From the NCBI GenBank assembly GCA_040381765.1, contig JBEIGU010000003.1:1-64000 (forward strand): 64,000 bases of DNA, read 5' to 3'. The translations under genes and the position numbers were made by a program. The notes under the pieces are model-generated. The model was not told the DNA's origin and made no database searches. It saw nothing but the letters and a program-made list of their open reading frames with translations. Each line of letters opens with the position of its first letter. Position 1 is the first letter of the stretch. Origin of the DNA: Nodosilinea sp040381765 (GTDB lineage Bacteria > Cyanobacteriota > Cyanobacteriia > Phormidesmidales > Phormidesmidaceae). Positions 7,824 to 16,708 of this stretch are shown here, piece after piece.

Positions 7824-10511
7824 CTAAACCTGGCTTTCCATCGCCATCTCCGCCAGGGCGGGACTCTCTAGAGCAGCTAAGGGATTAGGGGGCAAGGTGC
7901 TGGCAAACACCAACTCCTGCTCTACCAGGTCAACGGTAAGGGTACTGCCGGGGGGAAAGGGGGTCTCCAGAATCTGGGTGGCGATGGGGTTCTCCAGCAG
8001 GCGTTGGATAGCCCGCTTCAGGGGCCTCGCCCCGTACACCGGGTCATAGCCACTGTCGGCAATGAAGTCGATGGCGGTATCGGAAATGGCCAGGTTAAGT
8101 TTCTGGTCCGCCAGGCGGCGCTCTACCCGGCGTACCTGCAGGGCCACGATCTGCCGTAGTTCAGCCCTGCGCAGGGAGTGGAACAAAATCAGATCGTCCA
8201 CCCGATTCAGGAATTCTGGCCGAAACTGCTTTTGTAGGGCCTTCAATACCAGTTTCCGCATTTCTTCGTAGCGGCTATCATCACCCGCCAGCTCCAGGAT
8301 ATGGTCGCTGCCGATGTTGCTGGTCATGATCACCACGGTGTTGCGAAAGTCGACCCGATGCCCCTGGGAGTCGGTGATGCGGCCATCGTCCAGCACCTGC
8401 AGGAGGAGGTTGAAAACGTCAGGGTGGGCTTTTTCCACCTCGTCCAGCAGCACCACCGAGTAGGGGTGGCGACGCACCGCCTCCGACAGTTGGCCGCCGT
8501 CCTCGTAGCCGATGTAGCCTGGTGGCGCCCCCACCAGGCGGGAGACAGCATTTTTCTCCATGTATTCCGACATGTCAATGCGGACCATGGCCTCTTCGCG
8601 GTCAAACAAAAACTCCGCCAGGGCCCGGGCCAGTTCGGTCTTACCCACCCCGGTGGGCCCCATAAACAGGAAGGAGCCCAGGGGTCGGCCCGGGTCATTC
8701 ATGCCGGCCCGGGCCCGACGAATGGCGGCGGCGACGGCGGCGACGGCATCCTCCTGACCGATCACCCGGTCGTGGAGGTGGCCCTCGAGTTGCAGAAGTT
8801 TCTGCCGTTCCGAAGCCATCAGCCGATTCACTGGAATGCCCGTCCACTTGGCGACAATTTCGGCGATATCTGCCTCGCTGACCTGCTCCCGTAGCAGGGT
8901 GGTGCCCTCGGCCTGAATCTCCAGCAGCTCCGCTTCCTTAGCCTCCCGATCGCGCTGCACCGTTTCCATGCGACCGTACTTCAGCTGGGCGGCCCGATTC
9001 AAATCGTAGGCCCGCTCCGCCTGTTCGATCTGGAGGCGCAACTGATCCTCCTCCTCCTTCAGGCTGTTGATCGCCTCCAGGGTCTGCTTTTCCCGCTGCC
9101 ACTGCCCCCCCAGGTGCTGTTGCTGGGCGGTGAGGTCGGCGATGTCCTGGTCGATGCGGTCCAAGCGATCGCGGCGGCTGTAGGCGCCACCCCCATTGTG
9201 CTCCGTCTGCAGGGATAGTTTCTCCATCTCCAGTTGCATGAGCTTGCGGTCCAGGGCTTCCAGGTCCGCCGGTTTAGAGGTTATGGCCATCTTCACCTTG
9301 GCCGCCGCCTCATCCACCAGGTCGATGGCCTTGTCGGGCAAAAACCGATCGGCAATGTAGCGATCGGAGAGCAGGGCCGCCGCCACCAGGGCGCTGTCGG
9401 CAATTTTGACGCCGTGGTGAACTTCGTAGCGCTCCTTCAACCCCCGCAGGATGGAGATGGTATCCTCCGGGCTGGGCTGCCCCACGTAGACCTGCTGGAA
9501 GCGCCGTTCTAGACCGGCATCCTTTTCGATATGTTTGCGGTACTCGTCCAGGGTGGTGGCGCCAATGCAGCGCAGCTCTCCGCGGGCCAGCATGGGTTTG
9601 AGCAGGTTGCCCGCATCCATGGTGCCCTGGGTGGCGCCGGCCCCCACCACCGTGTGTAACTCATCAATGAACAAGACAATTTGGCCAGCGGAGTCGGTGA
9701 CCTCCCGCAGCACCGATCGCAACCGTTCCTCAAATTCCCCCCGAAACTTAGCCCCGGCGATCAGGGCCCCCATATCCAGGGAAATCAGGGTGCGACCCTT
9801 GAGGGACTCCGGCACCTCCCCATTGATGATGCGCTGGGCCAGGGCTTCGGCGATCGCCGTCTTACCCACCCCCGGATCCCCAATCAGCACCGGGTTGTTC
9901 TTGCTCCGGCGGGACAACACCTGAATCACCCGACGAATTTCCTCATCCCGGCCAATCACCGGATCTAGCCTGCCCTCCCGGGCCGCCTGGGTAAGGTCAA
10001 GGCCGTACTTTTCCAGGGCCTCGTACTGGGCCTCGGGATGGTGATCCACAACCCGCTGGCTACCTCGTACCGCCTGGGCCGCCGCCATTAACTCGGCGGT
10101 TTCCACGTTGAAGCCCCGCAGCAGCCGGCGACCAATCCGCTCATCCTCCTGGAAACCCAGCAACAGGTGCTCCACCGAAATAAACTGATCCTTGAGTTGC
10201 TGGCGGGCCGCCTCCGCCTTATCTAGCATACGGTCTAAACTTTGACCCAGGTACAGGTTCCCATCCGTCCCTTGACGCACCCGGGCCTGGCGCTGGGCGA
10301 AGGTTTCCAACTCATCCAGCAGCAGATCCGCATCCAGCTTGGCCTTCTCCAGCACCCGGTGGGCCAGGCCCTCCTGCTCCTGGTCCAGCAGGGCGATCAT
10401 CACATGTTCGACCTCGAGGTACTGGTGCTTAAAACGGCGGGCCACGTCCTGGGCTTCCACAATGGCATCCCAGGCTTTATCGGTAAACTTATCGGGGTCG
10501 GTGGGTTGCAT
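7824..10511 (-). CDS. clpB: ATP-dependent chaperone ClpB
   Basis: Hexameric Hsp100 disaggregase that works with DnaK to rescue aggregated proteins. At 895 residues it has full ClpB architecture: N-domain (1-145), first AAA domain with GDPGVGKT (about 210), a coiled-coil middle domain (about 400-530, the diagnostic difference from ClpA/ClpC), and second AAA domain with GPTGVGKT (about 615), plus GAPPGYIGYEDGG pore and LLDEVEKAHPDVF Walker B segments. There is no ClpP-binding loop that I recognise. Cyanobacteria usually have two clpB genes and I cannot tell which this is. No CIRCE element is visible upstream. The 221-bp upstream spacer contains a 15-bp tandem repeat. Confidence 0.97.
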   Translation of the reverse strand: MQPTDPDKFTDKAWDAIVEAQDVARRFKHQYLEVEHVMIALLDQEQEGLAHRVLEKAKLDADLLLDELETFAQRQARVRQGTDGNLYLGQSLDRMLDKAEAARQQLKDQFISVEHLLLGFQEDERIGRRLLRGFNVETAELMAAAQAVRGSQRVVDHHPEAQYEALEKYGLDLTQAAREGRLDPVIGRDEEIRRVIQVLSRRSKNNPVLIGDPGVGKTAIAEALAQRIINGEVPESLKGRTLISLDMGALIAGAKFRGEFEERLRSVLREVTDSAGQIVLFIDELHTVVGAGATQGTMDAGNLLKPMLARGELRCIGATTLDEYRKHIEKDAGLERRFQQVYVGQPSPEDTISILRGLKERYEVHHGVKIADSALVAAALLSDRYIADRFLPDKAIDLVDEAAAKVKMAITSKPADLEALDRKLMQLEMEKLSLQTEHNGGGAYSRRDRLDRIDQDIADLTAQQQHLGGQWQREKQTLEAINSLKEEEDQLRLQIEQAERAYDLNRAAQLKYGRMETVQRDREAKEAELLEIQAEGTTLLREQVSEADIAEIVAKWTGIPVNRLMASERQKLLQLEGHLHDRVIGQEDAVAAVAAAIRRARAGMNDPGRPLGSFLFMGPTGVGKTELARALAEFLFDREEAMVRIDMSEYMEKNAVSRLVGAPPGYIGYEDGGQLSEAVRRHPYSVVLLDEVEKAHPDVFNLLLQVLDDGRITDSQGHRVDFRNTVVIMTSNIGSDHILELAGDDSRYEEMRKLVLKALQKQFRPEFLNRVDDLILFHSLRRAELRQIVALQVRRVERRLADQKLNLAISDTAIDFIADSGYDPVYGARPLKRAIQRLLENPIATQILETPFPPGSTLTVDLVEQELVFASTLPPNPLAALESPALAEMAMESQV

Positions 10512-10560
10512 GGTGGACAGGATTCAAACAGGAAGAGAAGACAGAAAGGGTTAGACCTTT

Positions 10561-10590
10561 TGTAGGGCAACAGCTTGTAGGGCAACAGCT
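10561..10590. repeat. Perfect 15-bp tandem duplication
   Basis: TGTAGGGCAACAGCT is present twice without a gap, at 10561-10575 and 10576-10590, in the spacer about 50-80 bp upstream of clpB. A perfect 12-bp palindrome GGGGTCGACCCC lies further away at 10657-10668. Either could be regulatory for clpB, but neither matches a motif I know. Confidence 0.9.
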
Positions 10591-10732
10591 AACTCGATGG
10601 TCAGTCCAGTTAGGGCAGCAGTCCCCCCCTTCCCCTAGGCTGGGTGCATGCCAGAGGGGGTCGACCCCAAGGACGTTGACCATAACCAGGAGAGCCCTAA
10701 TATGGCTCTGGCCAGAACACCCATTTTGCCGC

Positions 10733-11383
10733 CTAGGCCGAGGGGAGTAGGGCCAGGTCGGTGAAGACAAACTCCTGCTGGTCAAGATTGCCCTCCACCT
10801 CGGTGGAGATAGCCCGACGGCGCAGGATCTGGTAGCCGCCCACCGCCTCGTAGTCGTCTTCGAAGCTGCTGAGACCGCCCCTTTGCTCACCGGTTTGGGG
10901 ATCATGGTAGACCGAGTTGTAACGGTGGGATAGGTAGCCGGCGCCGGTATCATGGCTGTTAAAGGTGTGGATGGTCACCACCACGCCGTGGATGTGACGG
11001 TGGACCATGGTGACTTCGTTGTCGCGCACTTCGTAGCGATCGCCCTGCCCCTTGCCCCCCAACAGAATCTCCACCGCCCCCTCTGGTCGAGATTCACCGT
11101 AGCTAAAGGTGTTTTGCCCGTGGACATCGGTAAAAGCCCGCCGCACCCGATGGATGGCCACCTCAAATAACTGGCCATGGATCGCCTTTTGGGCCGACTC
11201 CGCCCCCACTCCAGAGACGCTGGGTTTAAGATCGGGGCCCACCGTAATCTCACCGGTGTATACCTGGCCATTGTGGGTATAGGTGACCTGGGCCCGATAG
11301 CCAGGAAAGTGACTATCCCAGGTATAACGGTTTTCATAGGCGGCCCGAAATAGATCCTGGGCAGAAATCTGGCTGGCAACCAT
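10733..11383 (-). CDS. DUF3386 family protein
   Basis: A 216-residue soluble protein that I place in DUF3386, a family of cyanobacteria and plastids with no known activity. Features are the N-terminal AQDLFRAAYENRYTWD segment, a PGYRAQVTY strand, and TMVHRHIHGVVVTIHTF in the middle, with several beta-rich stretches. I chose ATG 11383 because AGGAG stands a few bases upstream on the minus strand; the longer frame to 11407 adds eight unlikely residues. No signal peptide. It stands alone, divergent from the HEAT-repeat gene with 119 bp between starts. Confidence 0.8.
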   Translation of the reverse strand: MVASQISAQDLFRAAYENRYTWDSHFPGYRAQVTYTHNGQVYTGEITVGPDLKPSVSGVGAESAQKAIHGQLFEVAIHRVRRAFTDVHGQNTFSYGESRPEGAVEILLGGKGQGDRYEVRDNEVTMVHRHIHGVVVTIHTFNSHDTGAGYLSHRYNSVYHDPQTGEQRGGLSSFEDDYEAVGGYQILRRRAISTEVEGNLDQQEFVFTDLALLPSA

Positions 11384-11502
11384 CGGTGGTCTCCTGGTTA
11401 AGGTCAATTATTCTAGTTTAAACCCTCTTCTAGGTTTACGGTTGTCCTTGGGAGGGGGTCAACGGTATCGGATAATGGTAACGCAACCGGGTACAGTGAC
11501 CT

Positions 11503-12258
11503 ATGGATGATGATCTAACCAACCTTAATGCCGAGGTGGAGTTTGCCGATCCCCTTGATCAGCTAGGTTCCCCTGGCCAGGGCGAGGGGCCCAGCTATGA
11601 TCCTGAGGAAATGCTGCCTCTATTAGAGTCTACCGATCCCCAGCAACGCATGGTAGCAGCCCGGGCCTTCTGTGAGCTAGCCGAGCCCCGGGCGATCGCT
11701 CCCCTGATCACCCTCCTCCAGGATCTCTGCCCCCTGGTGCGGGTTAGCGCCGCCTACGCACTGGGCCGTAACCCCAGTGCCATTGCCGTGGAGCCCCTGA
11801 TGGGGCAACTCCATCGGGATTGGAATGGGTATGTGCGCAAGGGCCTAGTCTGGGCCTTAGGCAATGCCCAGGATGCCCGGGCCCTACCGGCCTTAATTGA
11901 AGCCTTAAATACCGATATTTCTGCAGTGCGATTGTGGGCCGCTAGTGCCCTGGCCCAGATGGCCCAGGTCAGCTATCACCAGGTGGTTACGGCCCTGCCG
12001 CCCTTGATTGAGGCCATGCGTCAGGATGGGGTAGCGGCGGTACGCAGTAACTGCGCCTGGGCAGTGGGCCAACTCTGTCGGGAATTACCCTCCAATGTGA
12101 TCTACCACACCGCCATTGATGCCCTGATCGAAACCTTTGCCGAAGATCGGGACCTGGGGGTGCGGGAGGATGCCCGATCGGCGATTCTGAAAGTGGGGGA
12201 CACCCGAGGCCTGCAGGTGATTGAGGAAATCGAACGGGATGGTTTCTTTAGTTGGTAG
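11503..12258 (+). CDS. HEAT-repeat protein
   Basis: A 251-residue protein made of HEAT-like (PBS lyase-type) helical repeats from about residue 37 on: MLPLLESTDPQQRMVAARAF, then RAIAPLITLLQD, VRVSAAYALG, VRKGLVWALGNA, VRLWAASALAQ and VRSNCAWAVGQL. HEAT repeats form protein-binding solenoids; in cyanobacteria they occur in phycobilin lyases of the CpcE/F type and in many scaffold proteins. I see no feature that would make this specifically a lyase subunit. It ends in FFSW. Cytoplasmic, no signal. The start ATG 11503 follows a 119-bp divergent spacer. Function unknown. Confidence 0.85.
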   Translation: MDDDLTNLNAEVEFADPLDQLGSPGQGEGPSYDPEEMLPLLESTDPQQRMVAARAFCELAEPRAIAPLITLLQDLCPLVRVSAAYALGRNPSAIAVEPLMGQLHRDWNGYVRKGLVWALGNAQDARALPALIEALNTDISAVRLWAASALAQMAQVSYHQVVTALPPLIEAMRQDGVAAVRSNCAWAVGQLCRELPSNVIYHTAIDALIETFAEDRDLGVREDARSAILKVGDTRGLQVIEEIERDGFFSW

Positions 12259-12315
12259 TAACTACTCATGCTTGGAAAAATCTCTATGGCGCCTATGGGC
12301 GTGTGGCGTATCCAG

Positions 12316-12411
12316 GCGGATGACGGCATCTGGCATCATGGGGGTTTCCAGGAATGCTTCTCTGCCTTCAACGGTGTAGGACTCAATGCGTTGAATACAG
12401 TCTTGGATGTT
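12316..12411 (-). pseudogene. HepT-like (DUF86) fragment
   Basis: On the minus strand the frame reads NIQDCIQRIESYTVEGREAF followed by LETPMMPDAVIR. This matches the N-terminal helices of HepT-like DUF86 proteins, the HEPN RNase toxins paired with MntA nucleotidyltransferase antitoxins. Normal family members continue with a sequence like NLEIIGEATKR and the Rx4-6H active site; here the frame instead runs into unrelated residues and stops at 12262. The first ~10 residues of the gene and all of the catalytic half are missing, and no MntA partner is nearby. It is about 96 bp of relic wedged between the HEAT gene and the membrane gene at 12413. Confidence 0.7.
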
Positions 12412-12412
12412 A

Positions 12413-12790
12413 CTAGGGCCGATGACAGGACAGCACCCTGGCCTGGGGCTCGGCCTTGAGGGCCGCCTCCAGTTGGCTGGGGTTAAAGCGCCCGTAGGTA
12501 TTGAGGGCCTGCACCTGCTCTGGGGTAGGAATTTGGGGAGCGGCCTCCTGCCCCAGGTCACTGACGTAGATCACCTGGTCAAGGCTAATCCTTTGCTGTT
12601 GGTCCTGGTCGTACAGGTCGGCGTAGGCCTGAGTTACCCCCTGCCACTGGGCCGGGCTGCAGTAGCTGCGATCGATGATCACCGTTACCCCTGGGCTACG
12701 GAGCCCCTGCCGCAGCACCAACCCCAGGGCCAGGAAGGCCAGCCAGCCCAGGCCCAGGGTGAGAATTAAGCGTTGGTTTGGGTTACTCAT
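12413..12790 (-). CDS. Small membrane-anchored protein, partner of VWA lipoprotein
   Basis: A 125-residue protein with one N-terminal membrane helix (LILTLGLGWLAFLALGLVLR, residues 8-27) and a soluble remainder with YCSPAQWQGVTQAYADLYDQ. I do not recognise the family. It starts 3 bp after the stop of the solute-binding/VWA gene, so the two are almost certainly one operon and may work together at the cytoplasmic membrane or periplasm. The C-terminus (VLSCHRP) ends within two bases of the HepT relic, so the natural C-terminus may have been changed by the event that left the relic. Confidence 0.75.
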   Translation of the reverse strand: MSNPNQRLILTLGLGWLAFLALGLVLRQGLRSPGVTVIIDRSYCSPAQWQGVTQAYADLYDQDQQQRISLDQVIYVSDLGQEAAPQIPTPEQVQALNTYGRFNPSQLEAALKAEPQARVLSCHRP

Positions 12791-12793
12791 GGC

Positions 12794-14557
12794 CTAGAGA
12801 CTGACCTGGAACAGGTCTTTAAACAAACTGCGCACGTTTTCCGGAGTGCCCTGCTTCACCGTGGCCTCTCGCAGGTTGGCGATCGCCTGCAGTTCCGTCT
12901 GGCTGACTTCCCCGTAGGCGATCGGGTAAAACCGCACCTGGCTATACTCCAGCACGGATTTAATCGCATCAAGTTTGTAGCCCCGGTTAACCTCGCCATC
13001 GCTGAGCAGCAGTAGGTAGAAGCGCCCGTTAGGATCCCTGGCCTGCTTCTCCAGCAGGTCCGCCAGCCCCACCATCAGGCCGTCGTACATGGCGGTGGCC
13101 CCATTCGCCTGGAGCTGATCGACGGTGGCCAGAAAGCGCTGGTGCTGCAGGGTATCAAAGGGGGCCAGGGGGAGGCGGCGTACCGGGCGATCGGCAAAGC
13201 TGACGATGCCCACGGAATTACCAGCGTTGATCTGACCCGCGGCCACCCGCAGCCCCTCCTGAAGGGCCTGTAGCCGTTGGCCCTCCATGGATCCACTGGT
13301 GTCAATCACCAGGCTCATATAGACGGTACGGCCTCCGTCCTTGCGCTGTTTCCAGTTTGACTGGGCCGCCAGCAGCACCTCCCCAGAGGGCAGCGGCGGG
13401 GTTTTGGCGGTTTTCAGGTAGTCGGTCTGGACAAACCCCTGCTGGGCCGCCAGGTCCTGCATCGGTTGGGACTGGGCAAAGCTGGCAAAGGCTTTGAGGG
13501 CCGCCTGCTGGGCCGGGCTATTCCAGCTAAAGCCCACCAGGGGGTTATTGTGGGGCACCCCAAAGGGAATAAATTCTGTGGCTTCAAAGCCCGGTACCTG
13601 ACGCAGGGCCAGGTAGTTCTGGTATTCCAGAGGAAAGGCCTGCAGCTGGCTCTGGACCCGCAGGAAGAGCTCCTGCAGGTCCAGGGTGGTGGCGGTGGTG
13701 ATCAACACCTGGGATTGGAACTGGTCAAACACGGAGTTGACCTGGGGAGTTTCCAGTTCCGCTACGGTGAGGGGGCCGCCATTCTGCTGGTGGCCCGCGG
13801 CGCGCCAGTAGAGGGTATAGAGCAGGTTCAGGGCGGTGGAGCTGGAGTAGGGGTTGGGGTAGGCCACGGTGACCTGGCCGGAGGCAATGGCATTCAGCAG
13901 GCGGTCAAAGTTTACCTCCCCCTGCTGGGCCAAGCTATCGTAGACGGTCTTGGGTACCACCCAACCGGCGGTGTTGGGCACCAGGCGGGGGGCCACGGTC
14001 ACGGTCTTCACCCCCTGACTTTCCACCATCGCCACCCACAGATCGTTGGAGGGGCTGTAGCCGGTGGGCTGCACCGTACCCGCCGCCAGCAACCGGGCCG
14101 CCGTACCCGAGGGCACCTGCCGCACCCCCACCTGCACCACCTGGCCGCTGGGCAGGGCCACCTGGCGCTGGTTAAAGGCCTCCGCCACCTCCACCAGCCA
14201 GCGCTCATTCTGGCGTTCCACGTTGGCCTTTTCGGAGGAGCTAAAAATTTCTACGTAGAGGGGGTTATCCCCGGGTTGGGGGGTGGCGCCGTAGAGGGGG
14301 AAGTCCTCCAACCGGGGCAGGGGATCAGGGGTGGCATCAGTGGTGTAGCGGGCGGCGGCGGCATCGCTAACCACCTCGGTAATGACCTCAATGTTGGGTA
14401 GAATCGATTGCTCCAGGGCGGCCCTGGCCTGCTCCAAGGATTCCACCCGGGGGGGAGCGGTGCCCGGCAGGCTGCCCGGTCCGCAATTCCACAGGAGAAC
14501 GGCACTCAGGCCCAATAGGAAGGCTAGCAGCGATCGCTTCAGAGCAGTGGAGGTCAT
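12794..14557 (-). CDS. Lipoprotein with solute-binding-like and von Willebrand A domains
   Basis: A 587-residue exported lipoprotein. ATG 14557 opens a signal sequence (LLAFLLGLSAVLLWNC, Cys about residue 26). Residues about 90-395 resemble a type 2 periplasmic solute-binding fold: SNDLWVAMVES, PNTAGWVVPKTVYDSLAQ, TVAYPNPYSSSTALNLLYTL. Residues about 415-587 are a VWA domain with an intact metal-ion-dependent adhesion site: DTSGSMEG, a conserved threonine/alanine segment (GATAMYDGL) and LLSDGE. VWA domains bind ligands through a metal. What is bound is unknown. It is co-transcribed with the small membrane protein downstream (3-bp gap). Similar fused proteins exist in other cyanobacteria as far as I recall. 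Confidence 0.88.
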   Translation of the reverse strand: MTSTALKRSLLAFLLGLSAVLLWNCGPGSLPGTAPPRVESLEQARAALEQSILPNIEVITEVVSDAAAARYTTDATPDPLPRLEDFPLYGATPQPGDNPLYVEIFSSSEKANVERQNERWLVEVAEAFNQRQVALPSGQVVQVGVRQVPSGTAARLLAAGTVQPTGYSPSNDLWVAMVESQGVKTVTVAPRLVPNTAGWVVPKTVYDSLAQQGEVNFDRLLNAIASGQVTVAYPNPYSSSTALNLLYTLYWRAAGHQQNGGPLTVAELETPQVNSVFDQFQSQVLITTATTLDLQELFLRVQSQLQAFPLEYQNYLALRQVPGFEATEFIPFGVPHNNPLVGFSWNSPAQQAALKAFASFAQSQPMQDLAAQQGFVQTDYLKTAKTPPLPSGEVLLAAQSNWKQRKDGGRTVYMSLVIDTSGSMEGQRLQALQEGLRVAAGQINAGNSVGIVSFADRPVRRLPLAPFDTLQHQRFLATVDQLQANGATAMYDGLMVGLADLLEKQARDPNGRFYLLLLSDGEVNRGYKLDAIKSVLEYSQVRFYPIAYGEVSQTELQAIANLREATVKQGTPENVRSLFKDLFQVSL

Positions 14558-14590
14558 GGCCAAGGGCAGGGAAGGGGGGAGGGGAGGCCT

Positions 14591-14650
14591 TAGTACTCGG
14601 GGGTGTAAATCAGACGATCCCTGGGAGGGGAGGCAGTAATCAGTGGTCAG
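14591..14650 (-). repeat. Dispersed repeat, copy B
   Basis: Starts TAGTACTCGGGGGTGTAAAT and ends CAGTGGTCAG, as does copy A at 6571; the middle is more diverged. The minus strand reads PRDRLIYTPEY then stop, matching copies A and C. It lies between the VWA gene start and the ABC1 kinase stop. Immediately after it, CAGGATGCAGG occurs twice around 14657-14681. Confidence 0.7.
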
Positions 14651-14695
14651 TAATCAGGATGCAGGGGGCAGGATGCAGGCAGGACTGGTGTTTCG

Positions 14696-16708
14696 CTAAG
14701 CGCCCGCTGCGGGAGGTAACTGGGGAGTGCCGGCAACCCCCTCAGGCACAATCAACAGGCGACGCAACTGGCGCACCAGTAACCGTTGCCCCAGGCCAAA
14801 GACCACGGCCTGCCCCATGGCCTGGGTTTCGGGCTTAAACAGCAGGGGGGGCAGACGACTGGCCAGCTTGATCGGATCAAAGCCCTGGGTTTCCTGCAGG
14901 ATGGTGAGAACCCGCAGGAGCTGCTGCAGGTCATTACCTGGATTAGCCTCGACCTCCGGGCTAGGGGTCTCGGGAATCAGACCCAGGCGTTGCTGTATCC
15001 AGGTGGTGGCCGATCTCAGGGAGTTCTGCCCCAGTTGATCCGCCGCCTCAATTAGCTGGGAGACAATCCGATCGCGGAGGAATTCCCCCCGATCGGAAAA
15101 GATAAACTCCAGGGTTTGGTCTAGCACCTGGTCGAGGTCGTAGTCACTATTGTCGCGGGCATTGCGCAGCAGGTTTTCCAGCCGATTCCAGCGAAAGCTG
15201 CCGTCTTTAAAGAGTAAGTCCTGCAGGGAGGCCCGCAGTTGGGGGGCGGGGTCGGTGAGTAACCGCTTAGCCACGTAGGGGTAGGCCTTACTCAACACCT
15301 TAAAGTCAGGGTCAACATTGATAGCAATGCCCTCCAGGGTAACCAGGGAGCGAATGATCAGGGCATAGTAAGCGGGCACCCGAAAGGGATACTCGTACAT
15401 CAGCGCCGAAAACTCATCGGTGATGCTCTTGAAATTGAGCTCCGCCACGCTGGCCCCCAGGGCATTGTTAAAGACATTGGCCAGGGCTGGAATAATCGGG
15501 CTCAGGTCGGTGTCCGGGGTGAGGAACTCCAGCTTCACGTAGTCCCCCGCCAGGCCCTCAAAATCGCGGTTCACCATGTGCACCACCGCCTCAATCAGGC
15601 CGTAGCGCTGCTGGGGTTTAACCTGGCTCATCATGCCAAAGTCCAGGTAGGCGAGGCGGCCATCGGGCATGGCTAGCAGGTTGCCGGGGTGGGGGTCGGC
15701 GTGGAAGAAACCATGCTCCAACAGTTGCCTGAGGGAACATTGCACCCCCACCTCAATCAGGTGGGTGGCATTGATGCCCAGGCGACTGAGCTCCTCCACC
15801 CGGGTCAGCTTGATCCCCTCGATCCACTCCATGGTCAGCACCCGCCGGGCGGTGTACTGGGGGTAGATGTGCGGCACGTAAATGTCGGGGCTGTGGCCGT
15901 AGAGATCGGCGAAACGCTGGGCATTGCGGCCCTCGTGGGTATAGTCCATCTCCTCGAAGATGCGATCGCCAAACTCGTCCATGATCGCCACCAGGTCGCT
16001 GCGGATGCGGCCAATGCGACGGTTAGCGAAACTGGCTAGACGACGCAGGATGTAGAGATCGAGGGTAATACGGTTGGCCAAACCGGGGCGTTGCACCTTA
16101 ACCGCCACCGTTTCTCCGGTTTTGAGCTTGCCCTTATAGACCTGCCCCAGGGAGGCGGCGGCCACCGGATGCTCCGAGAGCTCGGCATAGACCTCCTGGG
16201 GAGGGGCCCCCAGTTCCACCTCAATGAAGTGAAAGGCAATGTCATTGGGGAAGGGGGGCAACTGGTCCTGCAGACGGGTGAGCTCCTCCAGGTAGAGGGG
16301 GGACACCAGGTCGGGGCGGGTGGAGAGGGCCTGACCAATTTTGATGTAGGCGGGCCCCAGGTTAGTGAGCAGTTGCCGCAGTTGCACCGCCCGCTGCTGC
16401 TCTTGATCGCGTCGGCCCAGGCGCTGGTCTAGCCACAGTTGCAGGTAAAACCCCAGCAGGGGAAAGCAAATGGCCACCAGTCGGGCTATCACCTGCAGGG
16501 GGCGGCGGCCGTAGTAGGCGGTGATCGTTGCCGGGTCATAGCCCATGCCCTCAAAGGGATCCTGACGTCGCCGCTGGGGCGAGGCCTGGGCCGGTGCCTC
16601 CTCCAGCGGCGTCACCACCTCACTACTGACCGTGATGGTCTCCGCCGGTAAGGTTACTGCTCCGGAGAGGCCGCTGCTCTGCAACCCATTAGCCAGGTTA
16701 GATACCAT
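14696..16708 (-). CDS. ABC1/AarF/UbiB family atypical kinase
   Basis: A 670-residue member of the ABC1 (AarF/UbiB/COQ8) family of ATP-binding kinase-like proteins. In bacteria and organelles they support quinone biosynthesis or prenyl-lipid metabolism. Family hallmarks are present: the KxGQ motif in YIKIGQALSTRPD, the alanine-rich loop in AAASLGQVYKGKL that replaces the usual glycine loop, FFHADPHPGNLL as the catalytic loop and YLDFGM as the metal-binding segment. A hydrophobic segment near residues 75-95 may attach it to the membrane. I chose ATG 16708; a longer frame to 16813 lies in a low-quality spacer. It is divergent from recN with a 210-bp spacer. Confidence 0.92.
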   Translation of the reverse strand: MVSNLANGLQSSGLSGAVTLPAETITVSSEVVTPLEEAPAQASPQRRRQDPFEGMGYDPATITAYYGRRPLQVIARLVAICFPLLGFYLQLWLDQRLGRRDQEQQRAVQLRQLLTNLGPAYIKIGQALSTRPDLVSPLYLEELTRLQDQLPPFPNDIAFHFIEVELGAPPQEVYAELSEHPVAAASLGQVYKGKLKTGETVAVKVQRPGLANRITLDLYILRRLASFANRRIGRIRSDLVAIMDEFGDRIFEEMDYTHEGRNAQRFADLYGHSPDIYVPHIYPQYTARRVLTMEWIEGIKLTRVEELSRLGINATHLIEVGVQCSLRQLLEHGFFHADPHPGNLLAMPDGRLAYLDFGMMSQVKPQQRYGLIEAVVHMVNRDFEGLAGDYVKLEFLTPDTDLSPIIPALANVFNNALGASVAELNFKSITDEFSALMYEYPFRVPAYYALIIRSLVTLEGIAINVDPDFKVLSKAYPYVAKRLLTDPAPQLRASLQDLLFKDGSFRWNRLENLLRNARDNSDYDLDQVLDQTLEFIFSDRGEFLRDRIVSQLIEAADQLGQNSLRSATTWIQQRLGLIPETPSPEVEANPGNDLQQLLRVLTILQETQGFDPIKLASRLPPLLFKPETQAMGQAVVFGLGQRLLVRQLRRLLIVPEGVAGTPQLPPAAGA

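Noticed and set aside
8301..8894. 197-codon open frame antisense to clpB
   Set aside because: It lies entirely within the well-supported clpB gene, and its His/Gly/Val-rich composition is that of the complementary strand of GC-rich coding DNA.
10657..10668. GGGGTCGACCCC as a transcription factor site
   Set aside because: A perfect 12-bp palindrome, but GC-rich palindromes are common in this DNA and no known regulator site fits.
13466..14401. 311-codon open frame antisense to the VWA lipoprotein gene
   Set aside because: Low-complexity Gly/His/Gln-rich translation with no motif; a shadow of the intact gene on the other strand.
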